64,000 bases of DNA from an uncultured Opitutia bacterium (GCA_903881475.1 CAIRTK010000003.1:59273-123272), one strand, 5' to 3'. Positions 43,855 through 53,030 are shown, counted from the stretch's first letter. Notes: a model not told the origin generated them from the letters alone. Made by a program: numbers and translations.

Positions 43855-45159
43855 ATGAGCCCGACCCGACCCGGAACCGTCCCGTCCACCAATTCCCCGC
43901 GCCGCGTGCTGCTCGCCAGCCTGGCCGGGACCACGATCGAGTTTTTTGATTTCTATATTTTCGCGACCGCCGCGGTCCTGGTTTTTCCGAGGCAATTTTT
44001 CCCGGCATCGGATCCCGCGGCCGCCACCCTGCAATCCCTGGCGACCTTCGCCCTCGCGTTTTTCGCCCGCCCCATCGGCTCGGTGGTGTTCGGCCACTTC
44101 GGCGACCGCATCGGGCGCAAGGCCACCCTCGTGGCCGCACTGCTCACAATGGGCCTCTCGACGGTGCTGATCGGGCTCCTCCCGACCTATGCCTCGATCG
44201 GCATGCTCGCCCCGGTGCTGCTGGCCGGCTGTCGCTTTGGCCAGGGCCTCGGGCTCGGCGGCGAATGGGGCGGCGCGGTGCTGCTCGCCACGGAAAACGC
44301 GCCGGCCGGCCGGCGCGCGTGGTTCGGGATGTTCCCCCAGCTCGGCGCCCCGCTGGGTTTTCTCGCGTCGGGCGGCATCTTTCTGCTGCTGTCGGCAACG
44401 TTGACGGATGCGCAGTTTCTCCGCTTCGGCTGGCGGATTCCGTTTGTCGCGAGCAGCGGGCTCCTGCTGGTCGGCCTGTATGTGCGCCTGAAAATCACGG
44501 AGACGCCGGTGTTCCAGCAGACGTTGGATCAGCGCACGCGCGTGGCGGTCCCGATCCTGGATGTGGTGCGCCGTCATGGCCGCGCCGTCGTCCTCGGCAC
44601 GGTCATGGCGCTTGCGACCTTCGTGCTGTTCTACCTCGTGACGGTGTTCTGCCTGAGCTGGGGCACCACCCAACTGGGCTATACCCGCGGGCAATTCCTC
44701 ATCTACCAGCTGATTGGCGTGCTGTTCTTCGCCCTGACGATTCCCCTCTCCGCCGTACTGGCAGACCGCCATGGCCGGCGGTCCGTGCTGATGCTGGTTT
44801 CGGCCGCGATCGTCCTCTACGGACTGGGGTTCGGGCCGCTGTTCAGTGCCGGGCTGCCCGGCGTGCTGCTGGGCCTGATCCTCGGCCTCTCGCTGATGGG
44901 CCTGACCTACGGGCCGCTGGGGACGCTGCTGTCCGAATTATTTCCCCCGGCTGTGCGCTACACGGGTTCGTCGCTGTGCTTCAATCTTGCCGGGATTTTC
45001 GGCGCATCGCTGGCGCCCTCCATCGCCACCTGGCTGGCCACGCACCACGGGCTGCGGGCGGTGGGCTGGTACCTCAGCGGCGCGGCCCTGCTGACCCTCG
45101 CCGCCCTCGCGCTGAGCCGCGAAACGCGCGACCGCGATTACACGGCCAAGGGCGCCTGA
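43855..45159 (+). CDS. MFS transporter, MHS (metabolite:H+ symporter) type
   Basis: A 434-residue 12-helix transporter. SLAGTTIEFFDFYIFATAAV is the MHS-family N-terminal signature. GHFGDRIGRKATLV is the MFS loop 2-3 motif and GLGLGGEWGGAVLLATENAP the MHS motif in helix 4. RLKITETPVF and LADRHGRRSVLML follow. Members such as ShiA, YhjE or KgtP carry organic acids or osmolytes with protons; the substrate cannot be assigned. It is located upstream of the ArsR-SRPBCC module on the same strand but separated by a promoter region. Confidence 0.9.
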   Translation: MSPTRPGTVPSTNSPRRVLLASLAGTTIEFFDFYIFATAAVLVFPRQFFPASDPAAATLQSLATFALAFFARPIGSVVFGHFGDRIGRKATLVAALLTMGLSTVLIGLLPTYASIGMLAPVLLAGCRFGQGLGLGGEWGGAVLLATENAPAGRRAWFGMFPQLGAPLGFLASGGIFLLLSATLTDAQFLRFGWRIPFVASSGLLLVGLYVRLKITETPVFQQTLDQRTRVAVPILDVVRRHGRAVVLGTVMALATFVLFYLVTVFCLSWGTTQLGYTRGQFLIYQLIGVLFFALTIPLSAVLADRHGRRSVLMLVSAAIVLYGLGFGPLFSAGLPGVLLGLILGLSLMGLTYGPLGTLLSELFPPAVRYTGSSLCFNLAGIFGASLAPSIATWLATHHGLRAVGWYLSGAALLTLAALALSRETRDRDYTAKGA

Positions 45160-45233
45160 GCCCGGTTCTTCGGCAAGGTCGCTGAAAACGGCAAAATGAT
45201 GCGGTAAAGGAAAGGGGCTTGACGCATCAATTT

Positions 45234-45255
45234 TATTTAACCATTTGGTTAAATA
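45234..45255. promoter_or_regulatory. Palindromic operator upstream of the ArsR-type gene
   Basis: Perfect 10-bp arms TATTTAACCA/TGGTTAAATA with two T between lie 15 bases before the ATG. TTGACG at 45219-45224 is a -35-like box just upstream. The AT-rich dyad stands out from the GC-rich context, as expected for ArsR-family autorepression. Confidence 0.8.
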
Positions 45256-45270
45256 CAAAGCAAAACCCCG

Positions 45271-45636
45271 ATGGTCAGCGATCAACTCAGCCTCACTTTT
45301 TCCGCCCTCGCCGATCCCACACGGCGCGCGATCCTAGCGCAGCTGACGTCCGGGCAGACCTCAGTCACCGAACTGGCCGAACCGCACGACATGAGCCTGC
45401 CGGCCATCTCCAAGCACCTCCGCGTGCTGGAGCGCTGCGGGTTGATCACACGCAGCCGCGAAGCGCAGGTGCGCCCTTGCCGGCTCAAGGCCGAGCCGAT
45501 GAAGGAGGCCGTGGATTGGCTCGAGGACTACCGCCGGCACTGGGAGGAGCGCCTCGACCGGCTGGACGCCTACCTGCAGGAACTTCAGGCCAAAAAACCA
45601 ACCCTCAAGACCAAGCGTCATGCCCGCAAAAAATAA
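45271..45636 (+). CDS. ArsR-family transcriptional regulator
   Basis: A 121-residue winged-helix protein. FSALADPTRRAILAQLTSGQ opens the domain and MSLPAISKHLRVLERCGLIT is the recognition helix region, with wing RSREAQVRPCRLK. There is no metal-binding CxC motif, so it is of the SdpR-like class often paired with SRPBCC proteins. It sits directly behind the palindromic operator and overlaps the SRPBCC gene by 17 bases, so both are translated together and probably autorepressed. The inducer is unknown. Confidence 0.92.
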   Translation: MVSDQLSLTFSALADPTRRAILAQLTSGQTSVTELAEPHDMSLPAISKHLRVLERCGLITRSREAQVRPCRLKAEPMKEAVDWLEDYRRHWEERLDRLDAYLQELQAKKPTLKTKRHARKK

Positions 45637-46540
45637 GCCCTCCCCCGATCAGGAAATCGTCATCACCCGGGACTTCGCCGCCCAGCGCGAACTCGTCTTC
45701 CTCGCCTGGACGGAGCCGGAGCGCCTCGCCCGGTGGTGGGGCCCCAAGGGGTTCACCAACCCGGTCTGCCAGTGGGACGCCCGCGCAGGCGGAAAAATTT
45801 ACGATGTGATGCGCGGGCCAGACGGCACCGACTATCCGATGGGCGGGCAGTTCACCGAGGTTTCCCCGCCGGAAAAACTGGTCATGACCTGCGGCGCCCT
45901 GGATGCCAAGGGCGCGCTGATGTTCGAGTTTCGGCACACGATCACCTTCATGGAGGAAAAGGGCACTACCACCGTCACCGTGCGTTCACGCCTCCTGACC
46001 ACATCGGAAGGATCCGACCGGTTTACCAACGGCTACCGCGCCGGCATGACGCAAAGCCTGGAGCGGCTGGCCGGACTCGTGGAGACCAATGAGATCGTGG
46101 TCTCACGAGTGTTGTCCGCGCCGCGAGCCCTTGTCTGGCAGGCGATGACCGACCCGCAGCACGTCGTGAAATGGTGGGGCCCGCGCGGTTTCTCCACCAC
46201 GATCAAGCGGATGGATTTCCGCGTCGGCGGGGTGTGGGAGCACATTATGCGCGGCCCGGACGGCGTGAATTATCCCAACAAGAGCGTGTTCAAGGAAATC
46301 GTCCTGCAGGAACGCATCGTCTATTCCCACGGCGGCGGCCGGGAGGACGGACCGGGCGTGAGTTTCACGGCGACCTGGACCTTTGAGGATGTTGGTCCGG
46401 ATCAGACCCGGCTGACCGTGCGTCATGTCTTTCCGTCGGCCGAAATGCGCGACCGGATCGTCCGCGAATTCGGCGCCATTGAGGGCGCGAAGCAAACCAT
46501 GGCCCGGCTCGCCGAGCACCTGCCCACGATGCCCCGCTGA
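45620..46540 (+). CDS. Tandem SRPBCC (AHSA1-like) domain protein
   Basis: 306 residues containing two SRPBCC/START-like domains in tandem. Domain 1 is about 10-150 (ITRDFAAQRELVFLAWTEPE, then RLARWWGPKGF). Domain 2 is about 155-305 (VSRVLSAPRALVWQAMTDPQ, then HVVKWWGPRGF). Both carry the WWGP.GF signature and a similar DVMRGPDG/HIMRGPDG turn, so the gene arose by duplication. These domains bind hydrophobic ligands; AHSA1 homologues often pair with ArsR regulators. The downstream DoxX gene completes the unit. Confidence 0.88.
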   Translation: MPAKNKPSPDQEIVITRDFAAQRELVFLAWTEPERLARWWGPKGFTNPVCQWDARAGGKIYDVMRGPDGTDYPMGGQFTEVSPPEKLVMTCGALDAKGALMFEFRHTITFMEEKGTTTVTVRSRLLTTSEGSDRFTNGYRAGMTQSLERLAGLVETNEIVVSRVLSAPRALVWQAMTDPQHVVKWWGPRGFSTTIKRMDFRVGGVWEHIMRGPDGVNYPNKSVFKEIVLQERIVYSHGGGREDGPGVSFTATWTFEDVGPDQTRLTVRHVFPSAEMRDRIVREFGAIEGAKQTMARLAEHLPTMPR

Positions 46541-46603
46541 AGGCTGGACTCGCGTTCTCGCTCATCCGGCTGCATACCCGATGAACATTTAACCCCAAGC
46601 TCC

Positions 46604-47038
46604 ATGGAAAACACCACCCCGCCCTCCTCCGGCAAATCCCCCAACCACGTCCTACCCGCCATCGCGCGCTACGTCCTCGGCCTCCCGTTGCTCGTCTTCG
46701 GGCTCAACCTTTTTTTCAATTTCATCCCGCAGCCCAAGGTGGCCATGGCCGAAAACGCCATGGCGTTTGCCGGGGCCCTGATGAAGAGCGGCTACATGAT
46801 GCAACTGATCGGGACGACGCTCCTGATCGTCGGCGCACTCCTCGTGTCGAACCGCTTCCTGCCCCTGGCCCTGGCGCTCTTCGCGCCCTTCATCCTTAAC
46901 AGCGTCCTGTTTCACACCTTCCTTGAGCACTCGGGCCTGCCGATGGCGGTCGTCTTCCTGGCCCTGGAGCTTTACCTGGCCTGGTCATACCGCAGCGCCT
47001 ACCGCTCCATGCTCGCCGCCCGGGTCTCGCCGGGCTGA
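46604..47038 (+). CDS. DoxX-like membrane protein
   Basis: A 144-residue protein with four hydrophobic segments (YVLGLPLLVFGLNLFFNFIP, MKSGYMMQLIGTTLLIVGAL, NRFLPLALALFAPFILNSVL, MAVVFLALELYLAWSYR). The NLFFNF, SGYM and NSVLFHTFL pattern fits the DoxX family. It follows the SRPBCC gene after 63 bases and is probably under the same ArsR control. Confidence 0.82.
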   Translation: MENTTPPSSGKSPNHVLPAIARYVLGLPLLVFGLNLFFNFIPQPKVAMAENAMAFAGALMKSGYMMQLIGTTLLIVGALLVSNRFLPLALALFAPFILNSVLFHTFLEHSGLPMAVVFLALELYLAWSYRSAYRSMLAARVSPG

Positions 47039-47167
47039 ACGCAAGCCGCCCAGTCCCGCCCGCGAATCACCCGAATCGGCGCGAATTTTAGATCGACCTG
47101 AACGGTGGGCAAGCTCCGGCCTGCTGGATTCGCGTAAATCCGCGTGATACGCGGGAACTGCCGTCCC

Positions 47168-48688
47168 TCACTTCGCCCGCAGCAGCCGCATCACTTCCTG
47201 CTCGAGCTTGGGCCCGCGGGCGTTCGTCGAAACCAGCCGGCCCGTCTTGTCGAGGAGGAACATCGCGGGAATGGCCTGGATCGCGTATTTCCTGCCCAGG
47301 GGATTCTTCCAATACGTGCCGTCGTAGTACTGCGGCCACGGCATGTCCTTTTCGGCGGTAAACGCCTGGAACTCCGCCGCGGACTTCTGCCGCTTCGCCG
47401 GATGCGCCGCATCGTGGGCCTGGTCGAAGGAGATGCCGGCGATTTCAAAGCCCTCGTCGTGATACCGCTGGTACACCAGCTTCACGTTGGGGAGTTCCTC
47501 GAGGCACGGCCCGCACCAGGTCGCCCAAAAATCGATCAGCACCACCTTGCCCCGCCATTTCGCGAGGTCGACCACACGGCCGTCGACCGCCGTGTACGTC
47601 AGCTCCATCGGGTGCTCCATCAGCTCCGCCAGCTTGAGCTTCGACTCGGCCAATTCCCGGATCTTGGGGTTCGGGCTGGCCGCAAACGCCCGCCACTCGA
47701 TGACCGCCAGCGGCAGGCTCGCGGTCTCCACCAGGTAGAAATAATCCCGCACCAGCCCCGCGCCGGCGTCGGAGTCAGGATAGCTTTTCAGAAAGGCATC
47801 CAGTTTCGTGCGCAGCGCCGGGAGATTGACCGGCTTGCCGGCCGACTGCGCCTCGTCGGTGGCGTCGAACTCATCCTCCAGCTGCATCTTCGCCTGCATT
47901 CCTGCCAAGGCGCCCGGTGCATCCGGCGTGGCTTTAAGCGCCGCCAGCATCTTCACGGCATTCTTGTTCGTGGGATCCAGGGCGAGCGACTTCGCATAGT
48001 TCTGCAGCGCCAGGGCGCGGTCACCCGCCGCGATATCAGCCTCGCCGAGGCTGTCATACACATTGCCCGAGGCCGGAAACTGCTCCACGTTCCACTGGAA
48101 GATCGCCAGCGCTTCCGGGAGCTGGTTTTTCTGGAGATAGTGGTAGCCGAGTCCGTTCAGCTGGGCCTCGCTGACGTAATAATCGCCAAACTGGGCGGCC
48201 TTCAGCTCGGCATACCGCTTCTGCGCCGCCACCAGGCCGCCGGCTTTGAACGCCTCGCGAAGGGCGTCCGCCAGCGCGTGGTCCTTGAGCGCGACGAGCT
48301 CCACGTCGAATTTCAGGGTGGATCCCGGCGGAATCGATCCGGCCGGTTTGTTCCCGTATGCCAGCGCGGCCGGGATGATCAGTGTGGCCTGGTCCCCGAC
48401 ATGCAGCAGGGCAAAACCCTCATCCCATCCCTTGATCACCTGCTTCTGCCCGAGCGTGAAGGCGAAGGGCCCGTCCTTGCCGCGGGAGGTGTCGAACACC
48501 GTGCCGTCCATCAGCGTGCCCGTGTACTGCGCAAGGACCACCTGCCCCGCTTGCGGCTGCGCGCCGGTGCCGTGCTTGGTCACGGCATACTTCAGCCCGG
48601 AGGCCGTGGTGGTAAATTCCGGCGCCGGATCCGCCAACGTCACGCCAACCGTCAGGGAAGAGCACAGGAACAGGAGGGATAATCTCAT
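47168..48688 (-). CDS. FKBP-type prolyl isomerase, TPR and TlpA thioredoxin fusion
   Basis: 506 residues starting MRLSLLFLCSSLTVGVTLAD, a signal peptide, so exported. An FKBP domain follows (about 25-135: TASGLKYAVTKHGTGAQPQA, GTVFDTSRGKDGPFAFTLGQ, AYGNKPAGSIPPGSTLKFDV). Next come TPR-like helices (about 170-260; LNGLGYHYLQKNQLPEALAI) and a C-terminal thioredoxin-like domain with redox CGPC in DFWATWCGPCLEELPNV (about 391). It would couple peptidyl-prolyl isomerisation with disulfide chemistry in periplasmic folding. I know FKBP, TPR and TlpA as separate families; this combination is unusual. Confidence 0.9.
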   Translation of the reverse strand: MRLSLLFLCSSLTVGVTLADPAPEFTTTASGLKYAVTKHGTGAQPQAGQVVLAQYTGTLMDGTVFDTSRGKDGPFAFTLGQKQVIKGWDEGFALLHVGDQATLIIPAALAYGNKPAGSIPPGSTLKFDVELVALKDHALADALREAFKAGGLVAAQKRYAELKAAQFGDYYVSEAQLNGLGYHYLQKNQLPEALAIFQWNVEQFPASGNVYDSLGEADIAAGDRALALQNYAKSLALDPTNKNAVKMLAALKATPDAPGALAGMQAKMQLEDEFDATDEAQSAGKPVNLPALRTKLDAFLKSYPDSDAGAGLVRDYFYLVETASLPLAVIEWRAFAASPNPKIRELAESKLKLAELMEHPMELTYTAVDGRVVDLAKWRGKVVLIDFWATWCGPCLEELPNVKLVYQRYHDEGFEIAGISFDQAHDAAHPAKRQKSAAEFQAFTAEKDMPWPQYYDGTYWKNPLGRKYAIQAIPAMFLLDKTGRLVSTNARGPKLEQEVMRLLRAK

Positions 48689-48752
48689 CCGCCTAGAGAT
48701 AGGGGTTCGCCCGAAACCTGCAACCCGCCAAAAACGGGTCCGGCCCGTCGCG

Positions 48753-49418
48753 CTACAGCTCGCCCGGGTCCAACATGAGCAGGCGCGCCTGCCCGCAGCG
48801 TTTCCTCGACTGCTCGACCCCCACGGCATCAAGGCCGAGGAGGTTCGCCACGGCGAGCACCGTGCCCACACCACAGAACGGATCGAGGATTGTCCTCGCC
48901 GCCGCCTGATCGCGGACAAACCGCACCGCGTGCGCCGCCGCCCGCACGCCCATCGCGCGCACCCACGGCGGGCGGCCGGGATCGGTGATGACATCCGGGA
49001 TCGGCAGCACGTCGGGGCACTTTAGCGTCCGCGAGACGGCAATCAGGTGGGTGTAGCCGGGACGCCCCAACGTCAGGAGTCCGGGCGGGCGCCGGCATAC
49101 GATCTTGTGAAAAAGCACGCGCGCACCCGCCTCCTCCGCGGCGCGGACCACCAGCGATCCTTTGTCAATCCAGGCGCCGTCCCGCTTGATGTCGGATTGA
49201 AAGAACAGCGCCGCTCCCTCATCCGGGACCGTCGTGACCACCAGGCGCACCGCCTCCAGAAACCACGCGCGCCATACCGGCAGCGAGACCCCCAGCTCCG
49301 ACACGTCCGGCAGCGAAGTCACCGCGCTCGCGCCCGCGACCGGCCCGTGTTCCCGCATCCACGCGATCGCATCCGCGCAGTGCACCTCGCGCCCGGGGAT
49401 CCCTTCCGCCGCAGTCAT
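48753..49418 (-). CDS. SAM-dependent methyltransferase, permuted motif order
   Basis: A 221-residue protein. ILDPFCGVGTVLAVANLLGL then DAVGVEQS is the SAM-binding motif I, located near the C-terminus. A motif IV-like TSLPDVSELG comes first, near residue 37. This order is that of class beta-type amino-methyltransferases, though the usual DPPY/NPPY is replaced by LPDV. It could methylate DNA, RNA or a small molecule. Start MTAAEGIPGREV. It lies 16 bases downstream of the site-2 protease gene in the same direction. Confidence 0.75.
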   Translation of the reverse strand: MTAAEGIPGREVHCADAIAWMREHGPVAGASAVTSLPDVSELGVSLPVWRAWFLEAVRLVVTTVPDEGAALFFQSDIKRDGAWIDKGSLVVRAAEEAGARVLFHKIVCRRPPGLLTLGRPGYTHLIAVSRTLKCPDVLPIPDVITDPGRPPWVRAMGVRAAAHAVRFVRDQAAARTILDPFCGVGTVLAVANLLGLDAVGVEQSRKRCGQARLLMLDPGEL

Positions 49419-49434
49419 CGCCGTGCACCCGCGC

Positions 49435-50346
49435 TCATACGTCGCGAAGGGTGACATCCCAGGCATGGAGTGACTTGGCATTGCCGCAGTCCGGGCAGGT
49501 CACGGTCTCGTGCGACGCGCCGCAATGCGGGCAGACCGCCGCGGTGGCGAACATGTCGAATGCCTGCCCGCATTGCCGGCACCGCCAGTAATTTCCGATG
49601 GGCGGCGACGCCTGGCAGACGGGGCACGCAAACTCCGGCCGACGCGGCAGCTGCTCCATTCGGCGCAACACCCGGGCCACCTGAAAACTGCGCCAGCAGT
49701 TCGACAGCAGGAAAACCGCCAGAATCCCGAGCCAAAGCGAAGTTTCCCACATCGCCACGCCGATAAGCGCCACGCCTCCCACAAAACCGATGAGCGTGGC
49801 CGCCATCAGGCTGCGCGCCTTGCCGAGCGGATACCACAGCAGCGACCGCAGGATCTGTCCGCCATCGAGAGGATAAATCGGCAGCAGGTTGAAAACCAGC
49901 AGACTGACATCGATGATGAGCACTGCCCGGATAAAGGCATGCAGATCCTGCGACGCCGTGCGCCAGCCTTGGAGGTGATCCAGGTACCACAGCGCGAACA
50001 GGACGGGCAGCAGCACCACGTTGACGAGCGGACCCGCTGCGATGCTCCAAAGCGTGGCTCCCGGCCGCGGCGGCGGATTGACGTAGGCAACCCCGCCCAG
50101 CGGCCACAACACGATCTGGTCGGACTGTCCACCGACACTCCGGCTGGCCAGCGAGTGGCCGAACTCGTGCATCAGCACGATCAGGAAGAGCGCGAGATAT
50201 TCCAGCACACCCCAAACCGGCGAGGCATAGTTGGGGATCCGCGTGGAAATCGAGTACAGGGCCACGACGAACCACGACCAGTGGAGGTGCACGTCAATGC
50301 CCCACAGGCGGAACAGGCGAAAGGAGCCCTGGCGAGTCGGCATCAT
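49435..50346 (-). CDS. Site-2 protease family protein (M50) with zinc ribbons
   Basis: 303 residues. A multi-spanning membrane metalloprotease with zinc-binding HEFGH (ALFLIVLMHEFGHSLASRS, about 57) and a second motif NLLPIYPLDGGQIL (about 159). After the membrane part, three CxxC pairs follow (ACPVCQASPP, WRCRQCGQAF, VCPHCGASHETVTCPDCGNA), i.e. C-terminal zinc ribbons. The family performs intramembrane proteolysis; the zinc ribbons suggest a substrate or regulatory interaction. The start chosen is MMPTRQGSF. Confidence 0.9.
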   Translation of the reverse strand: MMPTRQGSFRLFRLWGIDVHLHWSWFVVALYSISTRIPNYASPVWGVLEYLALFLIVLMHEFGHSLASRSVGGQSDQIVLWPLGGVAYVNPPPRPGATLWSIAAGPLVNVVLLPVLFALWYLDHLQGWRTASQDLHAFIRAVLIIDVSLLVFNLLPIYPLDGGQILRSLLWYPLGKARSLMAATLIGFVGGVALIGVAMWETSLWLGILAVFLLSNCWRSFQVARVLRRMEQLPRRPEFACPVCQASPPIGNYWRCRQCGQAFDMFATAAVCPHCGASHETVTCPDCGNAKSLHAWDVTLRDV

Positions 50347-50390
50347 GCGCGAAGCCTTTGGTCCGTCAGGAAAAGCGCAAGCCCGCGGGG

Positions 50391-50514
50391 CGGTAGGGCG
50401 AATCCTCCGGCTGAGCCGTCGTAGCGCAGGCATCCTGCCTGCTCTTAATCCGATGTAGGCAGGATGCCTGAGCTACTCCAAAACCACGACTCAGCCGGAG
50501 GATTCGCCGTACCT
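50391..50514. repeat. Nested palindromes: GTAGGGCG element enclosing a GTAGCGCAGG element
   Basis: The outer arm GTAGGGCGAATCCTCCGG then CTGAGCCGTCG is inverted as CGACTCAGCCGGAGGATTCG then CCGTACC. Inside its loop lies GTAGCGCAGGCATCCTGC (50421 on) with right arm GCAGGATGCCTGAGCTAC (to 50476). One element has inserted into the other. Confidence 0.85.
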
Positions 50515-50515
50515 C

Positions 50516-50573
50516 GAAGTTCTGCCTCAGCTCTTTCCGTACTCTGTGTCCACTGCGCTCTCCGTGTTAAAAA
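50516..50573. repeat. Single arm of the CTCTCCGTG repeat family D
   Basis: TTCCGTACTCTGTGTCCAC then TGCGCTCTCCGTGTTAAAA matches the right arm of the 32996-33093 element. Confidence 0.55.
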
Positions 50574-50597
50574 ATCCGCTCGCCGCCGTCAGCCCGC

Positions 50598-51794
50598 TCA
50601 CTGCTTCGTCAGCGTGATCTTCACCGCCGCGGCACACTCACGCGCCCGGGCCTTGGCCTCGTCGAGGTTCTCGCCGGTCGCCACCGCGACCGCCAACCGC
50701 CGGTGGCCGCGGCACTCCGGCTTGCCGAAGAGCCGCAGGTGCGTCTCGGGCACCGCCAGCGCGGCGTCGAGCCCGCTGAAGACCGGCACGCCGTCACCCT
50801 GCCCCAGCAGTGCGACGCTGAACGCCGGCCGCAGCAGCCGGATCGGCGGCACGGGCAGGCCGAGGATCGCGCGCGCGTGCAACGCGAACTCCGACCACTG
50901 CTGGCTGCCGATGGTCACGAGGCCCGTGTCGTGCGGCCGCGGGCTGACTTCGCTGAAAATCACGTCCTCACCGCGCACAAAGCACTCGACGCCGAACAGC
51001 CCCCAGCCCCCGAGCGCGGCCACGACCGTTTTCGCCACGCGCTGCGCCTCGGCCCAGGTTTTTTCCGACATCGGGCAGGGCTGCCAGCTTTCGCGGTAGT
51101 CGCCGTCGATCTGGACATGCCCGATGGGCGGGCAGCACTGCACGCCGTTGGCCGCCGACACCGTGAGCACGGTGATCTCGTAGTCGAAGCGGATGAACCC
51201 CTCGACGATGCAGCGGCCCGAGCCGGCCCGCGCGCCTTCCTGCGAGTAACGCCACGCCCCGGGCAGATCGGCCGCGGTCTTCACGACGCTCTGGCCGTGG
51301 CCGCTGGACGACATCAGGGGCTTCAGCACACAGGGAAATCCAAGCACCGTCGCGGCCGCAAGCGCCTCCGCCTCGGTGGCGACGAAACGGTAGGGCGACG
51401 TGGGCAAGCCCAGCTGCTCGGCGGCCAGCCGCCGGATGCCCTCGCGGTTCATGGTGAGCTGGGCGGCGCGGGCCGTGGGCACCACGCGCTGGCCGGCCTG
51501 CTCAAGCTCGACGAGCACATCGGTCGCGATGGCCTCGATCTCGGGGACGATGATATCCGGTTTCTCCCGGGCAATCACGCGGCGCAGCGCCAGCGCATCG
51601 AGCATGGGAAACACATAGCTCCGGTGCGCGACCTGCATCGCGGGGGCATTCTGGTAGCGGTCGCAGGCGATGACCTCGCAGCCGAGCCGCTGGAGTTCGA
51701 TGGCGACCTCCTTGCCCAGTTCGCCGGAGCCAAGGAGCATGACACGCGTGGCACCCGCCGTAAGGGGAGTGCCGAGAGTTCCGGGGGTAAACAT
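50598..51794 (-). CDS. purT: Formate-dependent phosphoribosylglycinamide formyltransferase
   Basis: A 398-residue ATP-grasp enzyme converting GAR, formate and ATP to FGAR (third step of purine synthesis). [20 protein letters not shown] is the N-terminal signature. [20 protein letters not shown] and [13 protein letters not shown] form the ATP site, and [20 protein letters not shown] then HDTGLVT is typical of PurT. The related PurK lacks this spacing. Start [14 protein letters not shown]. It supplies FGAR to PurL and is unlinked to purM/F/L by about 10 kb. Confidence 0.95.
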   Translation of the reverse strand: MFTPGTLGTPLTAGATRVMLLGSGELGKEVAIELQRLGCEVIACDRYQNAPAMQVAHRSYVFPMLDALALRRVIAREKPDIIVPEIEAIATDVLVELEQAGQRVVPTARAAQLTMNREGIRRLAAEQLGLPTSPYRFVATEAEALAAATVLGFPCVLKPLMSSSGHGQSVVKTAADLPGAWRYSQEGARAGSGRCIVEGFIRFDYEITVLTVSAANGVQCCPPIGHVQIDGDYRESWQPCPMSEKTWAEAQRVAKTVVAALGGWGLFGVECFVRGEDVIFSEVSPRPHDTGLVTIGSQQWSEFALHARAILGLPVPPIRLLRPAFSVALLGQGDGVPVFSGLDAALAVPETHLRLFGKPECRGHRRLAVAVATGENLDEAKARARECAAAVKITLTKQ

Positions 51795-51864
51795 GGGGCG
51801 ATGTTCACACCCGGCCCCCGCTTGGCAAACGGGTTTTGAGGTGCGGGCCGCCCACCGGCCCGGA

Positions 51865-51924
51865 GTAGCGCAGGCATGCTGCCTGCCTCCAAGTTTTCCT
51901 CTGCAGGCAGAATGCCTGCGCTGC
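51865..51924. repeat. GTAGCGCAGG palindrome, family I
   Basis: GTAGCGCAGGCATGCTGCC at the left is inverted as GGCAGAATGCCTGCGCTGC at the right. Second copy of the family, between purT and tag. Confidence 0.8.
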
Positions 51925-51955
51925 CCGGCCCATCCCAGCCTCCTCCTTTCGGCTG

Positions 51956-52525
51956 CTACCGGCCGCGACGGTGACAGCCGACGATGTGGTCGTTGACGAT
52001 CCCGACCGCCTGCATCCAGGCGTAAACGATCACCGGGCCAACAAACTTGAACCCCCGCTTTTTCAAGGCGGCGGAAATCTCCTCGGAAAGCGGCGTCTTC
52101 GCCGGGACCATTCCGGGCTTCTTCCAGGTGTTCCGGATCGGCTTGCCGCCGGCCATCGTCCAGACCCAGGTCGAGAAGTCCTCCCCCGCCGCCTGCATCG
52201 CCAGATAGGCGCGGGCGTTGCCGATCGTGGCTTCGATCTTTGCGCGTGAGCGAACAATCCCGGCGTCCTGCATCAGCCGGTTCACATCCGCGGCGCTGAA
52301 CTTTGCGACGATCTTGGGATCGAACCCCTTGAAGGCGCGGCGAAACGCGTCGCGCTTGCGCAGGATGATGACCCACGCCAGCCCGGCCTGGAACCCGTCG
52401 AGCATGAGCTTCTCCCACAGGGCGCGACTGTCGCGCTCCGGCACACCCCACTCCTCGTCGTGGTAGGCGCGCATCAACGGGTCATGCTCCGCCCAGGTGC
52501 AGCGCTGGAGGGCTTTTTGCTTCAT
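51956..52525 (-). CDS. tag: DNA-3-methyladenine glycosylase I
   Basis: A 189-residue base-excision glycosylase for 3-methyladenine. [20 protein letters not shown] carries the zinc-site His and the conserved C.W motif. [20 protein letters not shown] is the substrate-pocket helix, and [20 protein letters not shown] ... GCH completes the Tag family pattern with the C-terminal Cys/His. It fits the roughly 187-residue family length. Confidence 0.95.
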   Translation of the reverse strand: MKQKALQRCTWAEHDPLMRAYHDEEWGVPERDSRALWEKLMLDGFQAGLAWVIILRKRDAFRRAFKGFDPKIVAKFSAADVNRLMQDAGIVRSRAKIEATIGNARAYLAMQAAGEDFSTWVWTMAGGKPIRNTWKKPGMVPAKTPLSEEISAALKKRGFKFVGPVIVYAWMQAVGIVNDHIVGCHRRGR

Positions 52526-52547
52526 GGATCGCCGGACCGGCGCACGG

Positions 52548-53000
52548 TCAGGCCACCAGCTTCTCCGCCTCGTCCAGCGTGTCGCAGGTGACGATGTGAA
52601 CCTCGCCCCGGTAATGGATCAGCGACAGGATGTTGAGTCCGATGTCCTTGCTCGGGTCCGGAATGACCCGGATCACCGTGCCGACACCCTGCGCCCGGCA
52701 GAAGTCCATGATGCCCGAGAGATAGGGCACGCAGTCGATTTCCATGGAATCCAATCCGCTCAGATCAACCAGCACCGTGAATCCGGCGCGAAGCCGTGGC
52801 AGAAGTGAGGTGATCTGCCCGACGCAGTCAGGCATGTGTCCCGCCGTCACTTTCCCGGAATATTGCAGCCGCGCGATATTCCTCGCCGGGTCGATGGCAA
52901 TTTCGAACGTGGGCTTTGATTTCACAGCAATGGGATGACGGGACCGGCCGTTACCGGCCAAGCTCAACCGACCCTCATCGTGCGTCAACCATCCGGCCAT
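52548..53000 (-). CDS. STAS/SpoIIAA-like protein
   Basis: A 150-residue soluble protein. The core (FEIAIDPARNIARLQYSGKV, TVLVDLSGLDSMEIDCVPYL) has the beta-alpha layout of STAS/SpoIIAA-like domains. The first ~25 residues are less convincing, and a GTG at 52925 (VKSKPTFEI) is an alternative start. It may act as an anti-sigma-factor antagonist or lipid-binding domain; no partner is adjacent. Confidence 0.7.
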   Translation of the reverse strand: MAGWLTHDEGRLSLAGNGRSRHPIAVKSKPTFEIAIDPARNIARLQYSGKVTAGHMPDCVGQITSLLPRLRAGFTVLVDLSGLDSMEIDCVPYLSGIMDFCRAQGVGTVIRVIPDPSKDIGLNILSLIHYRGEVHIVTCDTLDEAEKLVA

Positions 53001-53030
53001 AAATTTCCCGCATTCCGGCCTTCCCGCGGC

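Noticed and set aside
47144..48682. Plus-strand frame opposite the FKBP-TPR-TlpA gene
   Set aside because: Opposite a clearly conserved multi-domain protein; no domain of its own.
50598..52451. purT read as a 617-residue protein extending upstream through tag
   Set aside because: Residues before MFTPGTLG come from an out-of-frame reading of tag and a repeat; PurT has the normal length from 51794.
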